From Parahoeflea alexandrii (GTDB lineage: Bacteria > Pseudomonadota > Alphaproteobacteria > Rhizobiales > Rhizobiaceae): a stretch of 64,000 nt of DNA. The position numbers and the translations under genes are program-made. Each line of letters opens with the position of its first letter. Positions within the stretch are counted from its first letter, which is position 1. The DNA is taken from positions 1-64,000 of the forward strand of contig NZ_JAPWHB010000011.1 of the NCBI RefSeq assembly GCF_027214025.1. The letters run 5' to 3'. This document shows positions 34,921 to 43,952 of this stretch, piece after piece. The notes beneath the pieces are model-generated. The model searched no databases. It was not told the origin of the DNA and saw nothing but the letters and a program-made list of their open reading frames with translations.

Positions 34921-35102
34921 CGGAGTATCCTAACTTGCAATGCTGAAAATCTGGACGGCATTGGTTTCGCCCCGCCTTCCGGGCCCGGTTTGAGTCCGAT
35001 CCTGCTCATCTCGCCTGGATGTCCCGGCAAAACCTGGTCGTACAGTTGCTGTTTCACGGCCGCTCCATTGGACAGCTTGATTTCTCCGCCATCACGCTGC
35101 CC

Positions 35103-35567
35103 TCACATCCGTATCTGCTGAAGTTCATCCAGCAGGTCGAGCAGCAGGTCCAGCTTCTCGCGTCCGAACTCCGCCTCCACTGTGGCGAATATCTGCGCGT
35201 TGCGTTGGCGATGTCTGGCAATCAGTGCCTTTCCCGCAGCCATGACACTGACCAGGGTCCGGCGCCGGTCGGCCTCGTCAGTCTTCCGTCCAACCAGCCC
35301 ATCACTCTCCATCGAGCGCAGGATCCTGGTCAGGCTTGGAAGCTGAAGGCAGGCGGCCTGGGCAATGGCTGTCTGTTCCATTTCGCCGGCCTCGTCGACA
35401 ACCCGCAGAACCCGCCACTGCTGCTCCGAGATGCCGCTTTGCTGCAACATCTCCCGAATCGGAACCATGATACGTTCACGCGTCCGGAGCAGCGCGATCG
35501 GCAGCGAGCGGGATGTCGGTCCAAAATGGGAGGAGCCGTTTGTCGGCCTGGAATCAGGTTTGTCCAT
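35103..35567 (-). CDS. hpaR: Homoprotocatechuate operon regulator HpaR (MarR family)
   Basis: This 154-residue MarR-family protein has the HpaR-type sequence. The segment SLPIALLRTRERIMVPIREML precedes the helix-turn-helix QTAIAQAACLQLPSLTRILRSME and the wing DEADRRRTLVSVM. The start ATG at 35567 is preferred over an upstream codon because the extra 22 residues are Cys- and Pro-rich and lie in the promoter gap. It is divergent from hpaF by 105 bases, the usual position for the repressor of the meta-cleavage genes, which responds to homoprotocatechuate. Confidence 0.88.
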   Translation of the reverse strand: MDKPDSRPTNGSSHFGPTSRSLPIALLRTRERIMVPIREMLQQSGISEQQWRVLRVVDEAGEMEQTAIAQAACLQLPSLTRILRSMESDGLVGRKTDEADRRRTLVSVMAAGKALIARHRQRNAQIFATVEAEFGREKLDLLLDLLDELQQIRM

Positions 35568-35618
35568 GATCTCTCTGACACTCCGCGGTTGGGTATCGCC
35601 GACCTTGCAGCAGAATGG

Positions 35619-35647
35619 TTGACAAGGCAACAAATATTACTTAACAA
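35619..35647 (+). promoter_or_regulatory. Candidate promoter of hpaFEDGHI
   Basis: TTGACA (35619-35624), a 17-base spacer and TAACAA (35642-35647) give a start near 35654, upstream of the GGGAGGA ribosome site of hpaF. The spacer and -10 region are AT-rich and are where an HpaR operator would be expected, but I could not define its half-sites with confidence. Confidence 0.45.
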
Positions 35648-35672
35648 AGCAATTATCTGGGAGGATAGCAGA

Positions 35673-36065
35673 ATGCCGCATTTCCATATCGATTATTCCG
35701 CAAACCTCGAGGAGAGGCTTGAGATCGCCGATCTTCTGATCGTGCTTCGAGATGCGGCGATGGAAACCGGCATCTTTCCGCTTGCCGGCATCCGCATCCG
35801 CGCCACCGCCAGTGATCACTGGCTCATCGCCGACGGCAATCCCGATCATGCGTTCGTGGATATCTCCATTCGCCTGCGCGCCGGCCGCGCCGCTGAAGCC
35901 AAAAAACAGGCTACCGAGCACATTTTCGCAGCCGCCGAAGCCTTCTGCGCCGAAGTGATGGCGACATCTTCATTCATGTTGTCGCTTGAGCTGCGCGACA
36001 TCGATCCCGAACTGAGCCCAAAGGCCAGTTCGATCCGCAAATATCTTCCGGGAGACGGCAAATGA
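35673..36065 (+). CDS. hpaF: 5-carboxymethyl-2-hydroxymuconate isomerase
   Basis: This 130-residue protein of the tautomerase superfamily begins MPHFHIDYSANLEE, so Pro2 becomes the catalytic N-terminal proline after Met removal. It isomerises 5-carboxymethyl-2-hydroxymuconate to 5-oxopent-3-ene-1,2,5-tricarboxylate in the homoprotocatechuate pathway. GGGAGGA just upstream fixes the start; the frame stays open upstream for over 200 codons but without coding character. It overlaps hpaE by 4 bases. Confidence 0.92.
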   Translation: MPHFHIDYSANLEERLEIADLLIVLRDAAMETGIFPLAGIRIRATASDHWLIADGNPDHAFVDISIRLRAGRAAEAKKQATEHIFAAAEAFCAEVMATSSFMLSLELRDIDPELSPKASSIRKYLPGDGK

Positions 36066-37567
36066 GCGACCTTTCCACCCATCTGGCCAAACTCGAGGCT
36101 CACCTGGCCCGCTTCCGCGACAAGGGAATCCTTAACCTGATCGGCGGGAAGGACGTCGCTGGGTCCGCAACCTTCGAAACCCGGTCGCCGGTCGATGAAA
36201 GCCTGATCTGCAACGTTGCCAGGGGCACTGCCGCGGATATCGATTCGGCCGCCAAGGCCGCCAAGGCCGCGTTTCCCGCCTGGTCCGCCATGAGCGGCGA
36301 AGCCCGCAAGAAGATCCTCCACAAGATCGCCGACCTCATCGTCGAGCGGGCCGAGGAAATCGCCCTGTGCGAATGCTGGGACACCGGCCAAGCCTACCGC
36401 TTCATGTCCAAGGCAGCCCTGCGCGGAGCGGAGAATTTCCGCTACTACGCCGATCTCGCCCCCAGCGCCCGCGATGGCCAATCGCTGCCGACACAGTCCC
36501 ATCTGAACATTACCAGCCGCAGCGCAATCGGCCCGGTCGGCGTCATCACCCCGTGGAACACGCCGTTCATGCTGTCCACCTGGAAGATTGCTCCGGCGCT
36601 CGCCGCCGGCTGCACGGTGGTGCACAAGCCGGCGGAGTTCAGCCCGCTGACCGCCCGTATCCTCGCCGAGATCGCCCACGAGGCAGGCCTGCCGGCCGGC
36701 GTGTGGAACCTGGTCAACGGCTTCGGCGAAGACACCGGCAAGGCCCTGACCGAGCATCCCGACATCAAGGCCATCGCCTTTGTCGGCGAAAGCCGCACAG
36801 GCTCCATGATCATGAAGCAGGGCGCCGATACGCTGAAGCGCGTTCATTTCGAACTCGGCGGCAAGAACCCGGTCATCGTCTTCGATGACGCCGATCTCGA
36901 ACGTGCGCTCGATGCGGCGATCTTCATGATCTATTCGCTCAATGGCGAACGCTGCACATCCTCGAGCCGGCTGCTGGTGCAGGAAACCATTGCCGACGAG
37001 TTCGAAGCCAGGCTCGCCGAACGGGTCAACAGGATCAAGGTCGGCCACCCGCTCGACCCCGCCACCGAAATCGGACCGCTGATCCACAAGGTGCATTTCG
37101 ACAAGGTCACCGACTATGTCAGCATCGGCAAGGCCGACGGGGCGACCCTCGCCGCCGGCGGTGAGCGGATCGGCGATGCAGGATGGTTCATTCAGCCGAC
37201 GCTGTTTACCCATGCCGACACATCGATGCGCATTGCCGAGGAGGAGGTCTTCGGTCCGTTCCTCACCTCCATCCGCTTCAGGGACGAGGCCGAGGCGTTG
37301 GCCATCGCCAACGACGTCCAGTACGGCCTCACCGGCTATATCTGGACCAATGATGTCACTCGCGCCCTGCGCTTCTCCGATGCGCTCGAGGCCGGGATGA
37401 TCTGGGTGAACTCAGAAAACGTGCGCCACCTGCCCACGCCGTTCGGCGGCGTCAAGTCCAGCGGCATCGGCCGCGACGGCGGGCAATGGTCATTCGAATT
37501 CTACATGGAACAGAAGAACGTGGCCTTCGCCCTGGGCCAGCACAAGATCCAGCGCCTGGGCGCCTGA
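36062..37567 (+). CDS. hpaE: 5-carboxymethyl-2-hydroxymuconate semialdehyde dehydrogenase
   Basis: This 501-residue NAD-dependent aldehyde dehydrogenase has the active-site Glu in FELGGKNPVIV and the catalytic Cys in NGERCTSSSR, with TPWNTPF and the cofactor loop FVGESRTGS in the expected places. It oxidises the ring-cleavage semialdehyde from HpaD to the diacid. It sits between hpaF (ATGA overlap) and hpaD (13-base gap), which with the sequence makes the assignment firm. Confidence 0.92.
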   Translation: MSDLSTHLAKLEAHLARFRDKGILNLIGGKDVAGSATFETRSPVDESLICNVARGTAADIDSAAKAAKAAFPAWSAMSGEARKKILHKIADLIVERAEEIALCECWDTGQAYRFMSKAALRGAENFRYYADLAPSARDGQSLPTQSHLNITSRSAIGPVGVITPWNTPFMLSTWKIAPALAAGCTVVHKPAEFSPLTARILAEIAHEAGLPAGVWNLVNGFGEDTGKALTEHPDIKAIAFVGESRTGSMIMKQGADTLKRVHFELGGKNPVIVFDDADLERALDAAIFMIYSLNGERCTSSSRLLVQETIADEFEARLAERVNRIKVGHPLDPATEIGPLIHKVHFDKVTDYVSIGKADGATLAAGGERIGDAGWFIQPTLFTHADTSMRIAEEEVFGPFLTSIRFRDEAEALAIANDVQYGLTGYIWTNDVTRALRFSDALEAGMIWVNSENVRHLPTPFGGVKSSGIGRDGGQWSFEFYMEQKNVAFALGQHKIQRLGA

Positions 37568-37580
37568 GGAGGAAAAGATC

Positions 37581-38561
37581 ATGGCCATTCCGGCACCCAA
37601 CCTGAACCCGCCCTTCAACATTGTCCGGCTCAGCCATACCGAGCTGCGCGTCACCGATCTCGCCTGGTCGCGCGGATATTATGTCGACACGCTCGGGCTG
37701 CAGGTCACCCACGAGGATGCGGACACGATCTACCTGCGAGCGATGGAGGAACGCGGTCACCACTGCATGATCTTGAAGCAGGCAGAGCGGCCATCGGTCG
37801 GCGTGCTCGGCTTCAAGGTCTGGAGCGAGGAGGACCTCGACAAGGCCGAGAGTTGGTTCAGGTCACGCGACCTTCCCACCTCCTGGATCGAGCGTCCGTT
37901 CATGGGACGAGTGTTGAGCACCCGCGATCCCTTCGGCGTTCCCCTGGAATTTTATGCGAAGATGGACCGGCTGGAGCCGATCCATCAGAAATACAAACTC
38001 TATCGCGGCGTCAAGCCGCTCAGGATCGACCACTTCAACCTGTTCTCCTCCAATGTCGACGAAAGCGTCAAATTCTACGGAGACATCGGGTTCCGCGTCA
38101 CCGAATACACCGAGGATTCGATCACCGGCCGCAGCTGGGCCGCCTGGATGCACCGCAAGGGCGGCGTCCACGATATCGCCTTTACCAACGGTACCGGCCC
38201 GCGCCTACACCACACGGCGTTCTGGGTGCCCACGCCGATGAACATCATCGATCTTCTCGATCTGATGTCGACGACGGGCTACCTCGCCAATGTCGAGCGC
38301 GGCCCGGGCCGTCACGGCATCTCCAACGCATTCTTTCTCTATATCCGCGACCAGGACGGCCATCGCACGGAGATCTATTGCTCGGATTACCAGACCATCG
38401 ACCCGGATCACGAACCGATCAAATGGGATCTCAAGGATCCGCAGCGTCAGACGCTCTGGGGCGCGCCGGCTCCGCGCAGCTGGTTCGAGCTGGGATCGGA
38501 ATTCGAAGGCGCGGAGCTGGTGGAAAGCGACCTCAAGTCTCAGCCCATCATTGCACCGTGA
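37581..38561 (+). CDS. hpaD: 3,4-dihydroxyphenylacetate 2,3-dioxygenase
   Basis: This 326-residue extradiol dioxygenase of the vicinal-oxygen-chelate type has two domains of repeated beta-alpha-beta modules. The metal ligands are likely His151 (RIDHFNLF), His210 or His211 (RLHHTAFW) and Glu264 (HRTEIY), spaced as in the Mn/Fe homoprotocatechuate dioxygenases. It opens the ring of homoprotocatechuate with oxygen. GAGGAGG precedes the ATG. It is the committed step of the local pathway. Confidence 0.93.
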   Translation: MAIPAPNLNPPFNIVRLSHTELRVTDLAWSRGYYVDTLGLQVTHEDADTIYLRAMEERGHHCMILKQAERPSVGVLGFKVWSEEDLDKAESWFRSRDLPTSWIERPFMGRVLSTRDPFGVPLEFYAKMDRLEPIHQKYKLYRGVKPLRIDHFNLFSSNVDESVKFYGDIGFRVTEYTEDSITGRSWAAWMHRKGGVHDIAFTNGTGPRLHHTAFWVPTPMNIIDLLDLMSTTGYLANVERGPGRHGISNAFFLYIRDQDGHRTEIYCSDYQTIDPDHEPIKWDLKDPQRQTLWGAPAPRSWFELGSEFEGAELVESDLKSQPIIAP

Positions 38562-38619
38562 GCATGGCGAGATCGTCTGAATTCGTCCGTATCAATCCGG
38601 ATCTGCATGGGAGAACCCG

Positions 38620-39474
38620 ATGAACCTGGCAACATTCACCGCCGGCGGACAGCAATTCTGGGGCGCCGTGGCGAACGGCGGCATGGTAGCCTTGTCGCCG
38701 GATTTCCCGCGGTGGAAAACCCTGCGCAACGTCATCGAGGCGGGTACGGTGCAAACCGTGCTGGACGCCGCTGCCGGCAAGCCGGTTTCCCATCCTGATG
38801 GCAGCTTCCGCTGGGATATCCCTGTTCCGGACCCGGAGAAGATCATCTGTGTCGGCGTCAACTTCCCCGACCGCAACGCCGAATACAAGGACGGCCAGGA
38901 AGCGCCGCCCAACATGAGCCTGTTCATCCGCTTCCCGCGCTCCTTCGTCGGCCACGAGACGCCGCTCACCCGCCCGCCGGAAACGCCGCAACTCGACTAT
39001 GAAGGCGAGATCGCCATCGTGATCGGCAAGGGCGGGCGCCGGATACAGGAAGCAGAAGCCCTGTCCCACATCGCCGCGCTGACACTCTGCAACGAAGGCA
39101 CTCTGCGCGACTGGGTCCGGCACGCGAAATTCAACGTCACACAAGGCAAGAACTGGGACGGCTCCGGCGCCATGGGCCCCTGGCTGGTGCCTTTCACCGA
39201 TCCCTCTCAAATCGTCGACATACATCTGCAGACCAGGGTCAATGGCGAGACCCGGCAGGACGATCGCACCGGCCGCATGCTCTTCCCCGTGGCCCGGCAG
39301 ATCGCCTATATCTCGACCTTCACCACGCTTGTCCCCGGGGATATCATCGTTACCGGCACGCCGACCGGCGCCGGCGCCCGCTTTGATCCGCCCGTCTGGC
39401 TGGTGCCGGGCGACACCATCGAGATCGAAGCAGACGGCATCGGCACCTTGCGCAACGGAGTGGTCGACGAATGA
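38620..39474 (+). CDS. hpaG: FAH-family isomerase/decarboxylase (HpaG-like)
   Basis: This 284-residue fumarylacetoacetate-hydrolase-family protein has the motifs CVGVNFPDRNAE (near 85), LDYEGEIAIVIGKGG with the metal-binding Glu residues, and GDIIVTGTPTGAG near 240. In the pathway it decarboxylates the tricarboxylate and isomerises the product to 2-hydroxyhepta-2,4-dienedioate. In E. coli HpaG is a double-length protein of two FAH domains; here there is one domain, as in many Alphaproteobacteria. It overlaps hpaH by 4 bases. Confidence 0.85.
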   Translation: MNLATFTAGGQQFWGAVANGGMVALSPDFPRWKTLRNVIEAGTVQTVLDAAAGKPVSHPDGSFRWDIPVPDPEKIICVGVNFPDRNAEYKDGQEAPPNMSLFIRFPRSFVGHETPLTRPPETPQLDYEGEIAIVIGKGGRRIQEAEALSHIAALTLCNEGTLRDWVRHAKFNVTQGKNWDGSGAMGPWLVPFTDPSQIVDIHLQTRVNGETRQDDRTGRMLFPVARQIAYISTFTTLVPGDIIVTGTPTGAGARFDPPVWLVPGDTIEIEADGIGTLRNGVVDE

Positions 39475-40271
39475 CACCCGAACAGATTGAAGAAGCCGCA
39501 ATCCGTTTGTTCGAGGCTGAGAAGACTGGCATTCAATGCGGGCTCCTGAGCCTGGCCTATCCGGGCATGACGCTGGACGACGCCTATGCAGTGCAGTCCG
39601 CCCTGGTCGCGAGGAAGCGCGCCTCCGGTCTCGGCATCATCGGCTGGAAGATCGGCCTGACCAGCCGCGCCATGCAGCAGGCGCTGAACATCACCACGCC
39701 CGACAGCGGCGTGCTGCTCGAAGACATGCTGTTTGCAAACGGCGCGGCGATCCCCGCGGGGCGGTTCATCCAGCCGCGTGTCGAAGCGGAGATTGCCTTT
39801 GTCATGAAAACCGATCTCGCCGGCGCGAACGTGACCCGAGACGATGTGCTCTCCGCCACCGCCCATGTCGCCCCCTCGCTCGAAATCCTCGACACCCGCA
39901 TCCTGCGGGTGGATCCCGAAACCGGCAAAGCGCGGATCATCACCGACACCATCTCCGACAATGCCGCCAATGCCGGCATCGTTCTGGGCAAGGAACGTCA
40001 CGCCATCGACGCGTTTGACCTGCGCCGGGTCGGGGCCATCGTCAAACGCGACGGCATCGTTGAAGAAACCGGTCTCGGCGCCGGCGTGCTAGATGATCCA
40101 GTGACCGGGATTCTCTGGCTGGTTCATCGCCTCGCCCGGTATGGAGACGGCCTTTCCGCAGGCGACATTGTTCTGTCGGGCTCCTTCATCCGCCCGATCG
40201 AAGCCCCGTCAGGATCAGCATTCGAAGCCGATTTCGGCGATTTTGGTTCGGTCTCCGTGTCATTCAGCTAA
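39471..40271 (+). CDS. hpaH: 2-oxo-hept-4-ene-1,7-dioate hydratase
   Basis: This 266-residue enzyme is of the hydratase/decarboxylase group (relatives MhpD, XylJ). It shows RASGLGIIGWKIGLTSRAMQQ split near residues 43-63, the RVEAEIAFVM motif with metal-binding Glu residues, and LEILDTRI. It adds water to the dienedioate to give 4-hydroxy-2-oxoheptanedioate for HpaI. The ATG at 39471 overlaps the hpaG stop. Confidence 0.92.
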   Translation: MTPEQIEEAAIRLFEAEKTGIQCGLLSLAYPGMTLDDAYAVQSALVARKRASGLGIIGWKIGLTSRAMQQALNITTPDSGVLLEDMLFANGAAIPAGRFIQPRVEAEIAFVMKTDLAGANVTRDDVLSATAHVAPSLEILDTRILRVDPETGKARIITDTISDNAANAGIVLGKERHAIDAFDLRRVGAIVKRDGIVEETGLGAGVLDDPVTGILWLVHRLARYGDGLSAGDIVLSGSFIRPIEAPSGSAFEADFGDFGSVSVSFS

Positions 40272-40281
40272 GGATTTTTCC

Positions 40282-41055
40282 ATGCCAGCTCCCGTAAACA
40301 CGCTCAAGCACCGGCTTCAGGCCGGCGAAACCCTGATCGGTTGCTGGCTTGGCCTGGCCGAACCCTATCTGGCCGAAATCTCAGCCACTGCCGGGTTTGA
40401 CTGGTTGCTGATTGACGGCGAGCATGCGCCCAATGATATCCGTTCGATGGCCGCGCAACTGGCAGTGCTCGAAGCAAGTGGGGCATCGACGGTGATCCGC
40501 CTGCCCGATGACGATCCGGCCAGGATCAAGCAGGCACTCGATATCGGCGCCCAAACCTTGCTGATCCCGATGGTCGAGAGCGCCTCGCAGGCTGAACGCA
40601 TCTACCGCGCCACCCGCTACCCGCCGCTTGGCTTCCGCGGTGTCGGCTCCGCCCTCGCCCGTGCCTCGAAATTTGCCGCCATTCCCGACTACCTGACCAC
40701 TGCCGACGATCAGATCTGCGTGCTGGCCCAGGTTGAAAGCCGGGCCGGCCTCGAAGCCCTGGACGCGATACTCGCCATTGACGGCATCGACGGCGTGTTC
40801 ATCGGCCCCTCCGATCTGGCCGCTGACATGGGCCATATCGGCAGGCCGGCGGAACCGGCCGTCAAGCACGCCGTGCTCGACGCACTCAAGCGCATTCGCG
40901 CTGCCGGAAAGATCGCCGGCGTGCTCTCCATGGATCCCGCCTACATCGCCGATTGCAGGGACGCCGGGGCAAACTTTTTGGGAGTCGGCATCGACGTCAC
41001 CTTGTTTGCTGGCGCCATGAGGGCGCATGCGATGAAGTACAAATCAGACACCTGA
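40282..41055 (+). CDS. hpaI: 4-hydroxy-2-oxoheptanedioate aldolase
   Basis: This 257-residue class II pyruvate aldolase of the HpaI family has a TIM barrel with catalytic Arg in STVIRLPDDD, metal-binding Glu in AQVESRAGLE and Asp in GVFIGPSDLAADMGH. It splits 4-hydroxy-2-oxoheptanedioate to pyruvate and succinic semialdehyde, the last step encoded here. The start at 40282 follows AAGGA and lies 10 bases after hpaH. The gene runs towards a convergent ABC-permease gene 34 bases away with no clear terminator between them. Confidence 0.93.
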   Translation: MPAPVNTLKHRLQAGETLIGCWLGLAEPYLAEISATAGFDWLLIDGEHAPNDIRSMAAQLAVLEASGASTVIRLPDDDPARIKQALDIGAQTLLIPMVESASQAERIYRATRYPPLGFRGVGSALARASKFAAIPDYLTTADDQICVLAQVESRAGLEALDAILAIDGIDGVFIGPSDLAADMGHIGRPAEPAVKHAVLDALKRIRAAGKIAGVLSMDPAYIADCRDAGANFLGVGIDVTLFAGAMRAHAMKYKSDT

Positions 41056-41089
41056 GTTCCGCACGGGCACGGTTGAGAGCGCTGCAGCA

Positions 41090-42007
41090 TCAATCCAGCG
41101 TCGGGTCGAACTTGTCGCGCATCCAGTCACCGAGAATCGAGATCGACAGGGTCGTGACAACGATCGCGGCGCTTGGCGCCAGCATGATCCAAGGCGCCGA
41201 CTGGATGTAGTCGCGGCCGTAGCCGACCATATTGCCAAGCGAAGTCATCGGCGGCTGAACGCCAAGACCGAGAAAGGAGAGGCCGGACTCGAGCAGGATC
41301 ACCTCCGGGAAGTTCAGCGTCAGCGAGACGATCAGCGTCGAGGCGATGTTGGGCAGGATATGCCGGGCATAGATCCGGATCGGCGTCGCCCCCAGATCGC
41401 GCACCGCCGTGGCGTAACCGCGCTCATTGGCCGAAATGGCAAGTCCCCTGGAGATGCGCGCAATCCGCTCCCAGCCGTAAAAGCCCATCAGGATCGTGAA
41501 CAGGAACAGCGAGCTGCCGAGAAACGCAAGCACGGCCAGAGCGATAATCATGAACGGCATAGCGGCCTGCGCATCGATCAGCATCAGGATGACCTGCTCG
41601 ACTCGCCCCCGGAAATAGGCGGCAAGGAACCCGAGCGACACGCCGACAATGGCGGCGATCAGCGTCGACAGGAACGCGATGACCATCGAGATCCGGATCG
41701 AAACGATCAGCCGGGACAGCACGTCGCGGCCGAGCTCGTCGGTCCCGAGCGGGTGAACCCAGCTACCCCCCATGAAAACCGGAGGGATCAGCCGGGCTCT
41801 CAGGTCGAGCGCCATGAAGTCGTAGGGCGCGATCCATTTCGCGCCAATCACCACGACTGCAATCAGCCCGATCCAGAACAGCGCAATCAGCACCAGCGGC
41901 GGCCAGGCTTCGAAGAAGGCCCCCATCCGGCTTTTTGACGTGAAGACGCTGCCGCTCGCATGTGCAGGAGAGGCCGGTTCAAGGCCAGGTGTGGTATCGA
42001 TTGTCAT
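41090..42007 (-). CDS. Dipeptide-type ABC permease (DppC-like)
   Basis: This 305-residue inner-membrane permease is of the peptide/nickel class. It has the family N-terminal region HPLGTDELGRDVLSRL near 85-100, six membrane helices and the coupling loop SANERGYATAVRDLGATPIRI. It starts at the ATG 42007, two bases after the DppB-like stop, with GGGAG as ribosome site; the longer frame upstream is not coding. It is the last gene of the importer set. Confidence 0.9.
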   Translation of the reverse strand: MTIDTTPGLEPASPAHASGSVFTSKSRMGAFFEAWPPLVLIALFWIGLIAVVVIGAKWIAPYDFMALDLRARLIPPVFMGGSWVHPLGTDELGRDVLSRLIVSIRISMVIAFLSTLIAAIVGVSLGFLAAYFRGRVEQVILMLIDAQAAMPFMIIALAVLAFLGSSLFLFTILMGFYGWERIARISRGLAISANERGYATAVRDLGATPIRIYARHILPNIASTLIVSLTLNFPEVILLESGLSFLGLGVQPPMTSLGNMVGYGRDYIQSAPWIMLAPSAAIVVTTLSISILGDWMRDKFDPTLD

Positions 42008-42009
42008 TA

Positions 42010-42945
42010 TCAGCTCCCGGCCTGAAGCCGCTTGATACGAAGACGCGGATCGACGATCCCGTAGAGGATGTCGACGGCGAGATTGGCGCCAACCATGGTC
42101 AGGCCGACAAGCAGCAGGATGACCTGGACCACGGCCAGATCGCGGTTGGCGACCGCATTGACAAGGAGCCGCCCGACGCCCGGCCAGGAAAAGACGCTTT
42201 CCACCACCACCGCACCCGCCACCAGCGAACCGACCAGAAAGCCGATGATCGTAAGCGTCGGAATCGCGGCATTCGGCAGGGCATGGCTGCGCACGACATT
42301 CCGCCACAACAATCCCTTCGCCGAAGCAGTCCGGATATAGGGTTGCCCCAATACTTCGAGCATGGCCGATCGGGTGAAGCGCGCAATGACGGCAGCGCCC
42401 ACCAGGCCCATGGTGACGGTCGGCAACACCGCATGCGCCCAGGTGTCCGAGCCGCCGGATGGCAGCCAGCCGAGCCAGACCGCGAAGATCATCGCCAGCA
42501 CCAGCCCGAGCACGAAACTCGGCACGGTGAATCCCGCCACCGACAACATCATGATCAGCCGGTCCACCCAGGTGTTGCGGTAGAGCGCGGCCACGACGCC
42601 GGCCGGCAGGCCGATGGCAAGCTTGATGAACAGCGCCGGCAAGGTGATTGCCAGCGTCAGGGGGATGCGCTCGCCGACGACGACCAGCGCCGAGCGCCCG
42701 TCCCGCATCGAGTTGCCCAGGTCGCCTTGGGCCACGGCCACGAAATACTTGAAGTACTGAACCCATATCGGCTGGTCGAGGCCCCAGTTCCGCCGGAAGG
42801 CTTCGAAGGCTTCAGGCGGCGCTTCCGGCCCCAGAATGATGATCGCCGGGTCACCCGACAACCTGAGCACCACGAAGGCCGCTGAAACGATCAGCGTCAC
42901 TGTCACCAGCGCGCGAAAAATCTTCATCAAGAGATACTGGACCAT
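42010..42945 (-). CDS. Dipeptide-type ABC permease (DppB-like)
   Basis: This 311-residue permease has the N-terminal membrane helix MVQYLLMKIFRALVTVTLIV and the motif GDPAIIILGPEAPPEAFEAFRR characteristic of DppB. The coupling loop is IRTASAKGLLWRNVVRSHAL. I chose the ATG at 42945, five bases after the ATPase gene; 43 upstream in-frame codons are rejected as non-coding inside the neighbouring gene. Confidence 0.9.
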   Translation of the reverse strand: MVQYLLMKIFRALVTVTLIVSAAFVVLRLSGDPAIIILGPEAPPEAFEAFRRNWGLDQPIWVQYFKYFVAVAQGDLGNSMRDGRSALVVVGERIPLTLAITLPALFIKLAIGLPAGVVAALYRNTWVDRLIMMLSVAGFTVPSFVLGLVLAMIFAVWLGWLPSGGSDTWAHAVLPTVTMGLVGAAVIARFTRSAMLEVLGQPYIRTASAKGLLWRNVVRSHALPNAAIPTLTIIGFLVGSLVAGAVVVESVFSWPGVGRLLVNAVANRDLAVVQVILLLVGLTMVGANLAVDILYGIVDPRLRIKRLQAGS

Positions 42946-42950
42946 GATTC

Positions 42951-43952
42951 CTACTCCGCCGCCTGAGCAGCCGGCGCGGCGCCCGCGTTGACCAGATGAC
43001 AGGCCACCGCATGGCCCCCACTTGTCACCAGCTGCGGAACCTCGTTTCTGCAGGAAGCTTGGGCGATCGGGCAACGGGTGTGAAAGCTGCAGCCCGACGG
43101 CACGTCGACGGGGCTTGGAGGATCCCCCTCAAGCACGATCCGCTCCCGTTTTCCCCGCCGTGCAGGCGTCGGAATGGCCGAGACGAGCGCCTTGGTGTAG
43201 GGGTGCTGGGGACGCCGGAACACCTCTTCCGGCAGGCCCGATTCGACGATGCGGCCGAGATACATCACCGCCACCCGGTCCGACATCTGGCGAACGACCT
43301 TCAGATCATGGCTGATGAACAGGGCAGCGAATCCGGTGCGCTCGCGCAGGTCGTCGAGCAGGTTGAGCACCTGGGCCTGGATCGATACGTCAAGCGCCGA
43401 AACAGGCTCGTCGCACACCAGCAGGTCCGGTTCCAGCGCCAGTGCCCGCGCGATCACCACGCGCTGGCGTTGCCCGCCTGAAAGCTCGTGCGGATAGCGC
43501 ATGGCCATGTCCGGCCTGAGCCCGACGGACTCCATCAGAAGGGCAGAGCGTTCGGTCCGCTCTGCTGCCAACATTTCAGGATTGTGGATCTCGAACGGTT
43601 CGGCGATCTGGGTGATCACCGGCAGTCGCCGGTCGAGCGCGCCGAGCGGATCCTGGTAGATCATCTGCATCCGCCGACGCATCGCCCGCCACTGTGCATC
43701 GTGCCTGGCGGTCACTCGCGTTCCGGCGAATTCAACCGTGCCCGCGGTCGCCGGTATCAGGCCCAGCACCAGCTTGGCCGTGGTCGACTTGCCGCAGCCC
43801 GATTCCCCGACCAGACCCAAGGTACGGCCCTTCTCGATCGAGAAGGAAACGCCATCGACCGCCTTGAGCGATGCCTTGCGGCCAAACAGCCCCTCGGGGA
43901 TATGCACCTCGTAATGCCGCTTCAGATCCTTGGCCTGCAACAGGGCGCTCAT
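42951..43952 (-). CDS. Oligopeptide-type ABC ATPase (DppF/OppF-like)
   Basis: This 333-residue ATPase has Walker A GESGCGKSTTAK, signature LSGGQRQRVVIARAL, Walker B LLVCDEPVSALDVS and the peptide-transporter C-terminal domain with the Cys-rich segment GCSFHTRCPIAQASC, which can bind an Fe-S cluster in this family. Its ATG overlaps the DppD-like stop by 4 bases. Confidence 0.9.
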   Translation of the reverse strand: MSALLQAKDLKRHYEVHIPEGLFGRKASLKAVDGVSFSIEKGRTLGLVGESGCGKSTTAKLVLGLIPATAGTVEFAGTRVTARHDAQWRAMRRRMQMIYQDPLGALDRRLPVITQIAEPFEIHNPEMLAAERTERSALLMESVGLRPDMAMRYPHELSGGQRQRVVIARALALEPDLLVCDEPVSALDVSIQAQVLNLLDDLRERTGFAALFISHDLKVVRQMSDRVAVMYLGRIVESGLPEEVFRRPQHPYTKALVSAIPTPARRGKRERIVLEGDPPSPVDVPSGCSFHTRCPIAQASCRNEVPQLVTSGGHAVACHLVNAGAAPAAQAAE

